From assembly GCA_031216915.1 (NCBI GenBank), contig JAUFNR010000105.1:62001-126000 (forward strand): 64,000 nt of DNA, in the 5' to 3' direction. Below the pieces are notes generated by a model that saw only the letters and a list, made by a program, of their open reading frames with translations, was not told the origin of the DNA and searched no databases. Both the position numbers and the translations under genes were made by a program. The stretch comes from Pictodentalium vernedei. Taxonomy: Eukaryota; Mollusca; Scaphopoda; Dentaliida; Dentaliidae. This document shows, in pieces, positions 42,096 through 52,170 of the stretch (positions are counted from its first letter, which is position 1; each line of letters opens with the position of its first letter).

Positions 42096-42191
42096 CTGAA
42101 CTGGTTTGCTCTCATTTTCTCCTTCAATCCAAGTGACACCCCATTTACTATCCACTGGCCTCTCACTGTTTTTACACTTCTCAGTACCTCT
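42096..42191 (-). CDS. SLC6 transporter exon 1 of those seen: cytoplasmic N-terminal tail
   Basis: The exon is 96 nt (32 codons), phase 0 on both sides. The acceptor is a T-rich tract plus CAG (42192-42194) and the donor is GTAAAA. It encodes a hydrophilic segment beginning RGTEKCKNSERPVDSKWG and ending ENESKPVQ, which joins in frame to NGPEPFV of the next exon. N-terminal tails of SLC6 proteins are poorly conserved, so the call rests on the splice sites, an open frame of exactly the right phase and the position upstream. There is no Met, so an earlier exon is required. MITE N2 ends 18 nt inside the intron from the donor. Confidence 0.75.
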
Positions 42192-42237
42192 CTGAAAATA
42201 AAATATTAAAATAAAAATCATTACCATTTTCTAGTTT

Positions 42238-42364
42238 TATCCCTTTGCCTAATGAATTGCCATATCTGCCTGTATGATATACAAATTCAGTAGTAGTTAA
42301 AAATTATTTTTCAAAAAATTTTAACACAACCCTATCATGACACCTCAATGGAATGAGCTCATCA
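42238..42364. mobile_element. TTAA MITE family A, left-half remnant
   Basis: TTTATCCCTTTGCCTAATGA and ACACAACCCTATCATGACAC, ending at GGAATGAGCTCATC. The right half is absent. Confidence 0.65.
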
Positions 42365-42589
42365 TCTGCCATGGGTAGATCTGTCAAGTTCAGTTTTGGT
42401 ATCGGTATTTTTAGAATGATTTATCTCAGTATCGGAGTCAACAACATAATGTTCTCACACCAATACCAATATTGAATTGTATTTTTTGATATACTGCCCA
42501 GCTCTAGATACCTGTTTTACAGCAGACAAAGCCCCTGAATTGTCAGAATGTTGGAAGTAACTTAGATGTGAGTCTTCCATGGAAGACGT

Positions 42590-43016
42590 ATGTCGCCTGC
42601 ACTATATTTTAATATTTCAGACAGAATTCTAAGTGGAAAAGGGGCATAACTCTGAAAAAAATACAGCGGATCAAAAAATAAAATAGGAGGTGCACAATGC
42701 CATTATGTGATAAAGAATCACTGAAAGTTTCATCAAAATCCATTCATAGGTTAAAGAGGAGTGGCGGATAAGAAAAAGTGTGACGCGGACGACGCAAGAT
42801 GACAAAAGTAATCCCTATATGTCTTTCCCCACTTTGTGGGATGGCGACACAAGCACAATGCCATTATGTGATAAAGAATCACTGAAAGTTTCATCAAAAT
42901 CCATTCATAGGTTAAAGAGGAGTGGCAGATAAGAGAAAGTGTGACGCGGATGACGCAAGACGACAAAAGTAATCCCTATATGTCGCTCCCCACTTCGTGG
43001 GACGGCGACACAAAAA
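42590..43016. repeat. AAGGGGCATAA-type repeat, two ~160-bp units, hairpin ends
   Basis: ACAATGCCATTATGTGATAA and AAAGTTTCATCAAAATCCAT occur at ~42695 and ~42855. Each unit ends GTGTGACGCGGACGACGCAA, then a hairpin CCCCACTTTGTGGGATGG and CGACACAA. Related to 22497-22990. Confidence 0.75.
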
Positions 43017-43039
43017 GGGTGTTTGGCACTGGTCATATT

Positions 43040-43110
43040 GATGTAACAAAAAGCTGAGACAAAATACCCCCTGGGTATTTTCTCTCAGCCTTTTTGTTAC
43101 ATCAAATAAC
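43040..43110. repeat. hairpin
   Basis: TTGATGTAACAAAAAGCTGA and CAGCCTTTTTGTTACATCAA, with inner AAAATACCCCCTGGGTATTTT. Confidence 0.7.
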
Positions 43111-43256
43111 TGGTGGTGACTGCTTTTAGAAATAGGCCTGCATAATCCATGGGCTCTTCTTGTTATAAATTTTGCATAATGTTCTGTTGTTTGCCAGAAC
43201 ATTTACCAACTTTTTTTTTAATATTTATCAATACCAAAATTTCGATAGTTTGAAAT

Positions 43257-43857
43257 TAGTGTTCAACCATTACCAAAAATGGTCGTTAACCAATTACCGG
43301 TTATTTGAGCTCACAAAATCGGCCGATTCTGATGCCAGTTCCACTGGTAATACCGTAGACTACTGGACAAGTCGAGACTCGAAAGAACTACATTAACATT
43401 TTTCACAGTGTTAAACGTCATTGACTGGGGTTGCAGTAAAATTACCAGTTGTGGAAACTTGGGCAGTAAACATGTGCGTGGAACTGGTAATTTTACTGCG
43501 ACCTGAGTCAATAGAGTGTAATCCTCACTTTTCCGGTATGAACTGGTGATTACCACAAGTACGCTCAATTGTAAGCTTTTCATGTTATTTAACTTGTATA
43601 TCCCGTAAAGGGGCACCTAGAGAGATTAAGAATACACATTGTGGTTGTTTCTCAACTTTACTGAATGGTATCATTGACATCATTTTACATTAACAACTGA
43701 ACAATTCCAGAAGATAATAATATGAGGTTAATGAATCATCATAAAATGGTTGGCAACAATCAGTTGAACTGATGTTCCAGGAGCCGTTGCCATTGTCATC
43801 CAATTGCCCACAATCGTTTTATTGTGGTGGCCGGTTCCGACAATCGGTTGAACACTT
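43257..43857. mobile_element. hAT-like MITE family R, copy R2
   Basis: TAGTGTTCAACCATTACC and CAATCGGTTGAACACTT, with a perfect 8-bp duplication TTTGAAAT (43249-43256, 43858-43865). The interior palindrome is around ACCAGTTGTGGAAACTTGGG. Full-length partner of R1. Confidence 0.87.
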
Positions 43858-44096
43858 TTTGAAATTCCCTTGGTATGATAAATCGGTATCGTCTTGATAC
43901 GATACTGAACGGTATTTATGGTATACCACCCATCTCAAGTGATGGGGAAGAGTTAAATTCTTTCTAATCTGTTTCAAACTAGAAAGTAAAGATATAGACA
44001 ACAAGGATTTTTCTAACAGTCTATAGGGTCTGTTTATCAGCCCCCATTCCTAATCATATTTAATGTTAGTATGTATCCCATTTACCAACTGCAAAT

Positions 44097-44690
44097 TTTA
44101 TTTATTGGGGCTTAAAGACACTTTTGACAGACAGCTCACCTCGTGTAGGACAGTTTTACGGATGGAGGAAGCCAGAGTACTCAGAGATAACCAACGAGCA
44201 GTGCCGAACAGATGTTAGGTTACCCAACATATTAACTCTGCACAAGCAGGGTTAACCCTTTACCTAACCTGAAAAGCAGACGACACTTGCAAAAATAATT
44301 CTTGAATAACTATTTTTTTTCATTTTTTGTCTCAAAAACATAGGTTATGACCTCTCGTTGGAACGAGCTCGACAAGCTCCTTTCAACGAGGGGTCATAAC
44401 CTATGTTTTTGAGACAAAAAATGAAAAATATAATGAAAATTGTCGATTTTTGAGAATAGCGCTGGCCGGTTTTGGCTGTTACGTTAGGTAAAGGTTTAAC
44501 ATTGGTGAAGACAAGTGTATCATCAACGCACAGCACTCAGCACTCTGTGCACCCACGTGGGCAATCGGGATTAAGTGCCTACCCAAGGACATAATGCTTT
44601 TGCCACTGCTCAGGATCGAACCAAGGACCTTTTGGTTTGAGGTTCAATGTTCTAACCACTGAGCCATCACACATCCACCAGCTTCGCGAA
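44097..44690 (-). mobile_element. tRNA-headed SINE, split by MITE B3
   Basis: The head on the minus strand (44690-44610) has GATGGCTCAGTGGTTAGAAC and GGTTCGATCC. The body AAGCAGGGTT|AACATTGGTGAAGAC is split by B3. The 3' part is of the variant type seen at 18860. Confidence 0.87.
44252..44499. mobile_element. TTAA MITE family B, copy B3, nested in a SINE
   Basis: TTAA at 44252-44255 and 44496-44499. CCCTTTACCTAACCTGAAAA and GCTGTTACGTTAGGTAAAGG. The arms are near-perfect, with a GAACGAGCTCGACAAGCTCC centre. Confidence 0.92.
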
Positions 44691-44779
44691 ACCTTAGTCA
44701 CAGACTGAGCAGAACACAAAACATATGTTCTACGGCAATGGTAACTTGATGAGATCATATCATGAATTTTAAGACTGAT

Positions 44780-44875
44780 TGTATTCTGTGTAGGACTCCA
44801 TCCCTGTCCAGGCCTGTCTGGGCTAAAAGCCCAGACAGGCCTCATCTTGGGCTGGGTCTGCATCTAAAAGAAACT
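44780..44875. repeat. GC-rich hairpin
   Basis: AGGCCTGTCTGGGCT and AGCCCAGACAGGCCT around AAA at 44810-44842. Weaker pairing extends outward. Confidence 0.7.
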
Positions 44876-45037
44876 AGTCTACCAGCAAAAACAAATTCCC
44901 TATCTGCATGATTTATCAATACAATTCTTGATGGGTCAGGACATGGATCCTTTTATATAATCGCCACAAATTCCCCATACAGTGCATACTATAAATACGG
45001 AAGAGACAGGTCTCAGATAAAAGGGTTGTTTGATGAG

Positions 45038-45349
45038 TAACTCTTTACCCAACATAACATCCAAAACCGGCCAGCACTATTCATTACCTCATAATGTGTG
45101 TATAGCTGCAGAGGATTTGACAGTGTTTTACATGACTTTTGGTTGCCTTACAGGCAAAACCACCATTCAATTTTCATTATTTTTTCATTTTTTGTCTCAA
45201 AAACATAGCTTATGACCCCTTATTGGAACGAGCTCGTTCCAATGAGGGGGCATAAGCTATGTTTTTCACGCAAAAAAATGAAAAAAATTAGTTATTCAAG
45301 AATTTTGTTAGCAGGTTTCGTCTGTCTTTCATGTTAGGTAAATGGTTAA
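45038..45349. mobile_element. TTAA MITE family B, copy B4 with an ~80-bp insert
   Basis: GTAACTCTTTACCCAACATA and TTCATGTTAGGTAAATGGTTAA. An unrelated ~80-bp stretch (TGTGTGTATAGCTGCAGAGG) interrupts the left arm near 45090-45165. The hairpin GAACGAGCTCGTTC is shortened. Confidence 0.8.
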
Positions 45350-45738
45350 CAGAAAAAGTGAAATCAACATCAATGAATACTACACAGTCTGTGTAAAGTA
45401 GATTATCTCCCAAACATCCACTGAACTTTCCACCCCACAAATACTATCAAATTCTGACAAAAGGCAACGGGAGCACATGATATGTTCCAACCAATGGTTC
45501 TCTGGGTTGAATCCAGAGGTTCACTGGCTGTAAGTCTGCATGTGCTTCTAAGACTTTCTCACAGAGTATCCGTTATTGCCAAGCATTAAATAATCAGTTT
45601 CATGTTACAATCTAACATCAGCTGTAATCAGTTTGGGTCACTCAATCAATCATCAATTTTATAATTTTTTAAAAAAATTTTTTTACCAACAATCTATCAG
45701 TCAGAAAGTACAACATTTGTCGCTTGACTTCTATGAAA
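45350..45738. other. unique-looking sequence
   Basis: Nothing was recognised. Confidence 0.5.
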
Positions 45739-47705
45739 GTTGTTGAAATAAGAACAAGTGTTTGACCACCGAGGTGGTATTAGTCCCCTACGGCGCTTTT
45801 GTGACATAAGGTGTTTTTGTCACAGAAGACACTAGAGTATGCTTATAATATAAGCATCTTGGATTTTTAAAAAAAAATAATGAGCGTGCATAATCCCCTC
45901 ACAACCCTTTATCCATGTACCATATATGAAAGGCGTAGCTTGAACCATGTTGGAGGGAGGGTTGGTAACATAAAACAGAGAAAAAAGCTTAAAAAAACAC
46001 AACAAAAATGGCTGCCATTCTGCCATCTTGGATTTTGAAAAATAAATATTGACTGTGCATCATCCCCTCAGAACCATTTATCCATGTACCAAATATGAAA
46101 GGTGTAGCTTGAAGCATATTAGAGGGAGAGGTGGTAAAAACAGACAGACAGACAGACGGACAGACAGACAGATGTTAGATTTTGAAAAAAAAATATTGAG
46201 CGTGCATAATCCCCTCACAACATCCTTATTCCCTGTACCATATATGAAAAGTGCAGCTTGAACCATGTTGGAGGGAGTAGTGGTAACATAAAATAGAGAA
46301 AAAAGCTTAAAAAACACAACAGAAATGGTTGCCATGGCGCCATCTTGAATTTTTGAAAAAAAATATTGAACGTGCAACATCCCATTACAACCCTCTATCC
46401 ATGTGCCAGATATAAAAAATGTAGCTTGAACCATGTTGGAGTGAGGGGTGGTAACATAAAATAGAGAAAAAAAGCTTAAAAAACACAACAAAAATGGCCG
46501 CCATGCCACCATCTTGGATTTTGAAGAAAAAATATTGAACGTGCATCATCCCCTCCCAACCCTCTATCCATGTGCCAAATATGCAAAGTGTAGCTTGAAC
46601 CATGTTGGTGGGAGGGGTGGTAACATGAAAATAGAGAAAAAAAGCTTAAAAAACACAACCAAAATGGCCGCCATTCCGCCATCTTGGATCTTGAAAAAAA
46701 AATTTTGAGCATGCATCATCCCCTCAGAACCATTTATTCATGTACCAAATATGAAAGGTGTAGCTTGAACCATGTTGGTGGGAGGGGTGGTAACATCAAA
46801 ATAGAGAAAAAAAGCTTAAAAAACACAACAAAAATGGCCGTCATTCCGCCATCTTGGATTTTGAAAAAAAAATTTTGAGCGTGCATCATCCGCTCAGAAC
46901 CATTTATCCATGTACCAAATATGAAAGGTGTAGCTTGAACCATGTTGGTGGGAGGGGTGGTAACATCAAAATAGAGAAAAAAAGCTTAAAAAACACAACA
47001 AAAATGGCCGCCATTCCACCATCTTGGATTTTGAAAAAAAAATTTTGAGCATGCATCATCCCCTCAGAACCATTTATCCATGTGCCAAATATGAAAGGTG
47101 TAGCTTGAACCATGTTGGTGGGAGGGGTGGTAACATCAAAATAGAGAAAAAAAGCTTAAAAAACACAACGAAAATGGCCGCCATTCCGCCATCTTGGATT
47201 TTGAAAAAAATTTTGAGCGTGCATCATCCCCTCAGAACCATTTATCCATGTACCAAATATGAAAGGTGTAGCTTGAACCATGTTGGTGGGAGGGATGGTA
47301 ACATGAAAATAGAGAAAAAAAAAACTTAAAAAACACAACAAAAATGGCCGCCATTCCGCCATCTTAGATTTTGAAAAAGAAATTTTGAGCGTGCATCACC
47401 CCCTCAGAACCATTTATCCATGTACCAAATATGAAAGGTGTAGCTTGAACCATGTTGGTGGGAGGGGTGGTAACATGAAAAGAGAGAAAAAAAGCTTAAA
47501 AAACACAACAAAAATGGCCGTCATTCCGCCATCTTGGATTTTGAAAATACAATTTTGAGCATGCATCATCCCCTCAGAACCATTTATCCATGTACCAAAT
47601 ATGAAAGGTGTAGCTTAAAGCATGTTGGAGGGAGAGGTGGTAACATAAAAAACAGACAGACAGACAGAAAGACAGACAGACAGATGGACAGACAGACGGA
47701 CGCTA
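45739..47705. repeat. 170-bp tandem array, about 11 monomers, GACAGACAGACG end
   Basis: The monomer holds AAAATGGCCGCCATTCCGCC, ATCTTGGATTTTGAAAA, AACCATTTATCCATGTACCA and GGTGTAGCTTGAACCATGTT. From ~46340 the spacing is 170 +/- 2 bp; the first three monomers are more diverged. Left of the array is a hairpin-like ACCACCGAGGTGGT. On the right is CAGACAGACAGACAGAAAG. A similar GACAGACGG tract also lies inside the array at 46139-46172. Confidence 0.93.
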
Positions 47706-47744
47706 TATATATGTATATAGCGTCCGTCTGTCTGTCCATCTGTC
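47683..47744. repeat. perfect hairpin at the array end
   Basis: GATGGACAGACAGACGGACG CTATATA and TATATAGCGTCCGTCTGTCT GTCCATC pair without mismatch around a few bases. Confidence 0.88.
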
Positions 47745-47745
47745 T

Positions 47746-48265
47746 TATTTATTTATTTATTGATGTTTTAAGGTCACTTATTTCTCCACAATAGCTAATC
47801 ATGACATGACAGTTTTACGGGTGGAGGAAGCAGGAGTACCCAGAGAGAACCACCGAGCAATGGCGGGCAACTGTCAGCTCGCCAACATACCAACTCCACA
47901 CAAGAAGGGTTAGCACTGGTTGAAGACAGGTGCACCATCGACATGCAGTACACAATGCCGCCATGCCCCCATGTGGGCAATGGGGGGTGAAGCAGGGCTT
48001 GATTTAATCTGAAAATTTTGAATAGCAATTTACTATTCACCCTGGAAAATTGATTAGCAGTTGATCCAAAAGCACTTGAAACTAATAAATCTTGAATAGC
48101 AAAATTCAGAAATTGGAGAGCAAAGTGCTATGCTAATCCAGTTAAATCGAGCCCTGTGAAGAGTGTCTTGCCCAAGGACACAATGTGGTTGCTGCAGGTG
48201 AGATTCGAACTGAGAACCTCTTGGCTTGCAGTCTGCACCTCTACCTACTGCGCCACTGCACCCCC
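47746..48265 (-). mobile_element. tRNA-headed SINE, split by a small CAGGGCTT MITE
   Basis: The head on the minus strand (48265-48190) has GTGGCGCAGTAGGTAGAGGT and AGTTCGAATCTCACC. The body is the shared type. It is interrupted at 47993-48156. Confidence 0.87.
47993..48156. mobile_element. small MITE (CAGGGCTTGATTTAA ends) nested in the SINE
   Basis: CAGGGCTTGATTTAA and TTAAATCGAGCCCTG form a 15-bp TIR with one mismatch. The flanks repeat TGAAG (5 bp). CAGGGCT ends occur in hAT-like MITEs, though those usually duplicate 8 bp. Confidence 0.75.
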
Positions 48266-48294
48266 TACTTTACACTTGAAACTGTTATGGAAAT

Positions 48295-48478
48295 CGTTGA
48301 CTCTTCTGGGTGTCTACAGGGGCTGAATATGGGCACCTTTCCCAATGGTATTTGTGCATGATTTTTCCCAATTTCCGACACAAAATTCCCCAATCTCAGC
48401 CCCCCTCAAAGAAAAAGTTAATGCACAATTGGTGTCCCCACTCCCCAGTTCAGGACACCATTTGTGCATTAAAATTTA
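48295..48478. repeat. repeat family W, copy 3 (inverted)
   Basis: GGGTGTCTACAGGGGCTGAA and GGGCACCTTTCCCAATGG are the reverse complement of the 12.8 and 16.2 kb copies. Confidence 0.5.
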
Positions 48479-48489
48479 AATTTAAAAAA

Positions 48490-48886
48490 AATTCAAAATC
48501 TCTTTCTCAGGCCCTCCCACATGGTCCTTTTGGCTGCCGCATGCTCTCTTTTTATAACCAATGTAAACTTGAAAACAATAAAAAGTAAATGGTTTATGTC
48601 TGATATTTTACCCAAGTTAATAAAATTGATAAATTTGTCCCTTGAGTGCGAGAAAGCTTTGCAATGCTTTAGTATTGCAAAGCCTTTTTGTGCTCAAGGG
48701 ATGAAATACACCACCACCCATGCTATTCTGAAGATTATGAGGCCTAAAACATAAACAAAGAACATGAACTTTTGATGGCAAAAAAATAATTACAGAAATA
48801 AAAAAATAAAATAAAAAAGCACTCGTCAGCATGCAATTTTACAAATAATGGTCTCTGAGAAACAGAAATTCTACTTTGTGTGGCCT
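48490..48886. mobile_element. family I MITE, copy 5
   Basis: CTCTTTCTCAGGCCCTCCCA and CTACTTTGTGTGGCCTTAC. The hairpin 48636-48700 is TCCCTTGAGTGCGAGAAAGC.../TTTTTGTGCTCAAGGGA. Confidence 0.75.
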
Positions 48887-48948
48887 TACTAAGTACCTAA
48901 CAATGCTTAGAAAGTGTTTGCATTCAAAGGCAAATGACAATTTCTTCT

Positions 48949-49197
48949 TTAACCCTTTACCCAAGGAATTGCCCGCGTCCGCCCACGTAATATGCATATT
49001 CAGCAGCTGAAAAAATATTATTTTTCCAAAACTTTTAACAAAACCAGATCATGTGACCCATCGTCGGAACAAGCTCGTTGAGCTCGTTCCAATGAGGGGT
49101 CACATGATATGGTTTTGTTGAAATTTTTCTAAAAAAATTAAAAAACGATATTTAAATTAATAACTTTTGATATCGTCTGCGTTGGGTAAAGGGTTAA
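48949..49197. mobile_element. TTAA MITE family A, copy A10
   Basis: TTAA on both sides. CCCTTTACCCAAGGAATTGC and GTCTGCGTTGGGTAAAGGG. Long arms with a GAGCTCGTTCC centre. Confidence 0.92.
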
Positions 49198-49382
49198 TAG
49201 TAAAAGAATAGTTTAATACAGATTACCGAGCGTGGGGTGAACATGATTCCACATCACTCTTTGTTCTAAGAATTGTTTATAATATACATGCAGTTGCTCA
49301 GTTATAAAATGTTTTTTTACGTTCTCTCTTCAATTCAAAGGTAAAATTTCTTAGTCTCTGTATGTTTCTTCCCCTCCAAAAC

Positions 49383-50168
49383 CAGGCCTGGCATTCTGAA
49401 AAATGCAGGAGGGCAAAAAATCGCTCTCCTCGATCAGCTTAAGAGAGCAATTAGCTTTACACAGCATTTTAAGTATCCAGTTGAACGAACTCATTGAAAC
49501 TGAAACCAACCGACCACATCAGTGATTTTATTAACTTTACTAAGGTAAAGCGAAATCTCTTGGACATCTAGATGTCTCACTCAACAACCGAACAAACACT
49601 TGACAAGACCTGTCTGTGTACCCAGACCTGTTGTCCAAGAAAGTCATACGCCTACCACTACCACCTTCAACCCCCTTGAGGGGTTGAAGCTGGTAGTGGT
49701 AGGCGTATGACTTTCTTGGACAACAGGTCTGCTTGAATCTACAGTCACATCCTGGTGCAAGTGCTTCAAGTGACAGGCTAGTAGTAATGGTAGTATATTA
49801 TAGTGTCAATATTCCTTGAATAATTACTCCTCAAACTGTGATGTCAGTTGTTGAACTTGAAACTGACAGAAAAAAAATATTGCTGTGACCCATTTTGCTT
49901 CAAATGATTGCAACTGTGTTTGGGTTTGGTTGCAGCCATTACCTTTTACCACTAAACCACTTTCAAAATGAAATTACGTGATGTTATGTGACTTCGAAGT
50001 TAAATTACATTTTTGCTTTACAACAAAAATTTAATGTGAGCATAATACATGTAATCTCAATCATCCCAGACCAAAATATTTAGGAGGGCAATTTTTCGCT
50101 CTCCTTAATTCTTTCAGGAGGGCAGTAAGGAGAGCTAAAAAATCGATCTCCTGAAATAGCCAAGCCTG
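49383..50168. mobile_element. family O MITE, copy O2
   Basis: CAGGCCTGGCATTCTGAAAA and CTGAAATAGCCAAGCCTG, with a perfect 6-bp duplication CAAAAC (49377-49382, 50169-50174). Inner ends GGAGGGCAAAAAATCGCTCT and AGAGCTAAAAAATCGATCTC extend the TIR. Contains the palindrome at 49624-49730. Confidence 0.88.
49624..49730. repeat. 107-bp palindrome inside O2
   Basis: The arms AGACCTGTTGTCCAAGAAAG ... CTTCAACCCC are ~51 bp with a single mismatch (CCACCTT / AAGCTGG) and a ~5-bp loop. Confidence 0.93.
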
Positions 50169-50367
50169 CAAAACAAATTCTCATTTGGAGCCCCCATGAC
50201 ACAATTTTTTCCAATGGTATGGTCCCCAGACCCTTTCCCAAAGAGTGCAGAAGAATCTCTGAAAATAAACAAAGACAGAGGATGCAGCAGGGATGTAATG
50301 TAACATAATCTATAAAAACAAAATACAAGAGCCGGGACTCATGGCACAGAGTAAACAATACTGAGGA

Positions 50368-51310
50368 AAGGGAAAACTTAAATAGCACTATAAGGATGAA
50401 ACAAATCAGTCCCCTTACCACTTGTCCACATCCTAACCCCTCTCCCACACCAAAAATATATATATATATATTTGAAACATGGGTATTTCCTTTCAAAGAT
50501 ACCCTGCTACCAACACAAGTCACCTTAGTTTAGCAAGATTTTGTTCATAAATGTTTTGTTACAATTTATTGGAGAGTGCCAATAGGCACTCTCCAATAAA
50601 TTGCAAACAAACAATTTTATATTGAAGAAACTTTCTTCTTCTGCTAATCAAACTTCAAGTTAATGCATACAGTATAAAGCCACTAAAGTGGCTCCCAGCC
50701 CTTTTCAATAGAGCCATGATAGTGGCTTCAGCAATCAACCAGTTAATAGTCATAATAAACAAATAATTAAATAATTTTGTAAAAACTATTATATTTGTCG
50801 GGCAGGAAATGGAAACTAAAGGAGAGACAGCAAAAAAGCAATTTTATAAAGTATATCATGTAATCAAATCACAGAGATGTATACAGTACCACTAAAAAGT
50901 ATAATTTTAACTCCTATGTCCCATTACAACCCAATACCAACTCCCCACACTATGGAAGAAATGGAAGCAAAAGAACTCACACAGAAGTTAGTTAGCGTTT
51001 ATGAAAAGAACAAAGAATATTTTGTACTTATTGAGCCGCTCACTGCTTTACAGATATGTTTTTACAACCAGTTTTAGAGACTCTTATTTATCATGATCGA
51101 GAAATGTGGTTGACTGAAAATGGATATTCAGATGACTATTTAGGCACTCTCCAATAAATTGCAAACAATTTTATATAGAAAAGATATTTTTCTTCTGCTG
51201 ATCAAACTTCAAGCTAATGCATACAACTTAAATAGCACTATAAGGATGAAACAAATCAGTTCCCTTACCACTTGTCCACATCATAACCCCCCTCCCCTCC
51301 CTCCCCCCCC
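50368..51310. repeat. rearranged local duplication
   Basis: CTTAAATAGCACTATAAGGA ... CTTACCACTTGTCCACATC lies at ~50378-50432 and again at ~51228-51284. AGGCACTCTCCAATAAATTG ... CTTCAAG TTAATGCATAC lies at ~50584-50660 and ~51142-51222. The two blocks are in the opposite order in the second copy. An H-family hairpin and right tip (AACCAGTTAA) lie at 50560-50747. An (AT)n run sits at 50455-50471 and a poly-C tract at ~51298-51318. Confidence 0.75.
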
Positions 51311-51318
51311 CCCCCCCA

Positions 51319-51726
51319 TCCAAAAAAAAAATATATATTATCAATAACTGGTTGAGTGCTAATTTTTTTATTTCTGGAAAATAGAGGCACCAACAACTTT
51401 TATGAAAAAAGACTGTGGTTTACACAAAACTTATGATGATAAAGGTAGAAATATTTACACAACACGTTTCACTATGCCATGTCATGATGTGTGATCTGTA
51501 AGAATGAAAGTTAATACTTGAACTCCGGTGTATAGAATGTACAAATATTAAAAGGTGTGAACATTAAAACTGTGATCTATGAGTATACATCATTACAAAC
51601 AGAATTTTAAAAACTGCACTGACTTCATGCAAAATTCAAAACAGAAACATTTCAAAGCATAAACGGGTTAGCCCAAACTGTGAATGGTTAAGCAAATTAT
51701 TTTTGCAAAACCTTTTTGGGGGTTAA
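51319..51726. other. unique-looking sequence
   Basis: Nothing was recognised. Confidence 0.5.
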
Positions 51727-52170
51727 CTGGACTGACAATCTAGAAAAAAGGAGTACAAAACAATTGCCCCCCTTTGATTGCTTGGGAGTGCATTTCCACC
51801 AGAAATTTTCAATGCAAAAACTTGTATGCTATTTTGGTTATATTCATTTCAATGTATTAATATTGTGACAGAAAAATTGTACTAAATTCAGCAACATAGT
51901 GGGAAAAATTGGCACACACATCTTCTCATTATTCAAAATGTTGCTTTTAAATCTTATGTGACTGTCTTCTACACTCAAAATGTATCAAAATGCGGCACAG
52001 AATGGGTCATGAATTATTGCGAATCAATGCAACATTGACAAATCGTCCCCTGAGTTCCAATGCATTCTATGTGCCAGTAGGCAGATAGAACACATTGTTA
52101 CTCAGGGGACGATTAATGATAATAGATTTTAAAGGCAGTCCCAAACAGGTCTGGCATTCCAGAAAATCAT
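51727..52170. mobile_element. family O MITE, copy O3, incomplete
   Basis: CTGGACTGACAATCTAGAAA, then the same interior as O1 (CATTTCAATGTATTAATATT; ACTGTCTTCTACACTCAAAA) and the type 1 hairpin at 52044-52111. The right end is lost after TCTGGCATTCCAGAAAATC. Confidence 0.75.
52044..52111. repeat. type 1 hairpin in O3
   Basis: CGTCCCCTGAGTTCCAATGC and GTTACTCAGGGGACG. Slightly diverged arms. Confidence 0.85.

Larger units (their letters stand above)
1302..42191 (-). other. SLC6-family transporter gene locus, 5' part (four exons)
   Basis: This minus-strand gene is recognised from four exons that join in frame: 42096-42191 (96 nt), 22237-22432 (196 nt), 6260-6394 (135 nt) and 1302-1445 (144 nt). 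They give 571 nt, or 190 codons plus one base. All four have an AG acceptor and a GT donor. The joins are phase 0, then phase 1 and phase 1, and the last exon also ends in phase 1. The protein is a plasma-membrane Na+/Cl- coupled amino-acid or neurotransmitter symporter (known for the family). TM1 to TM3 are present here, and the remaining nine TMs must lie beyond position 1. The start codon is not found and must be upstream of 42.2 kb. Introns are about 19.7, 15.8 and 4.8 kb and hold nearly all the repeats listed below. The substrate cannot be fixed from this part. Confidence 0.93.

Noticed and set aside
46078-47362. Overlapping frames of 64-144 codons on both strands in the 46-47 kb array
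   Set aside because: They repeat every 170 bp with the satellite and exist on both strands. They reflect a monomer length that keeps frames open by chance, not protein.
50080-50523. 147-codon minus-strand frame
   Set aside because: It crosses the O2 boundary and an (AT)n run and has no domain. The frame mixes element and flank.
50877-51077. Possible host exon (MEEMEAKELTQKLVSVYEKN)
   Set aside because: The peptide looks protein-like but lies between duplicated blocks. No family was recognised and there is no splice support.
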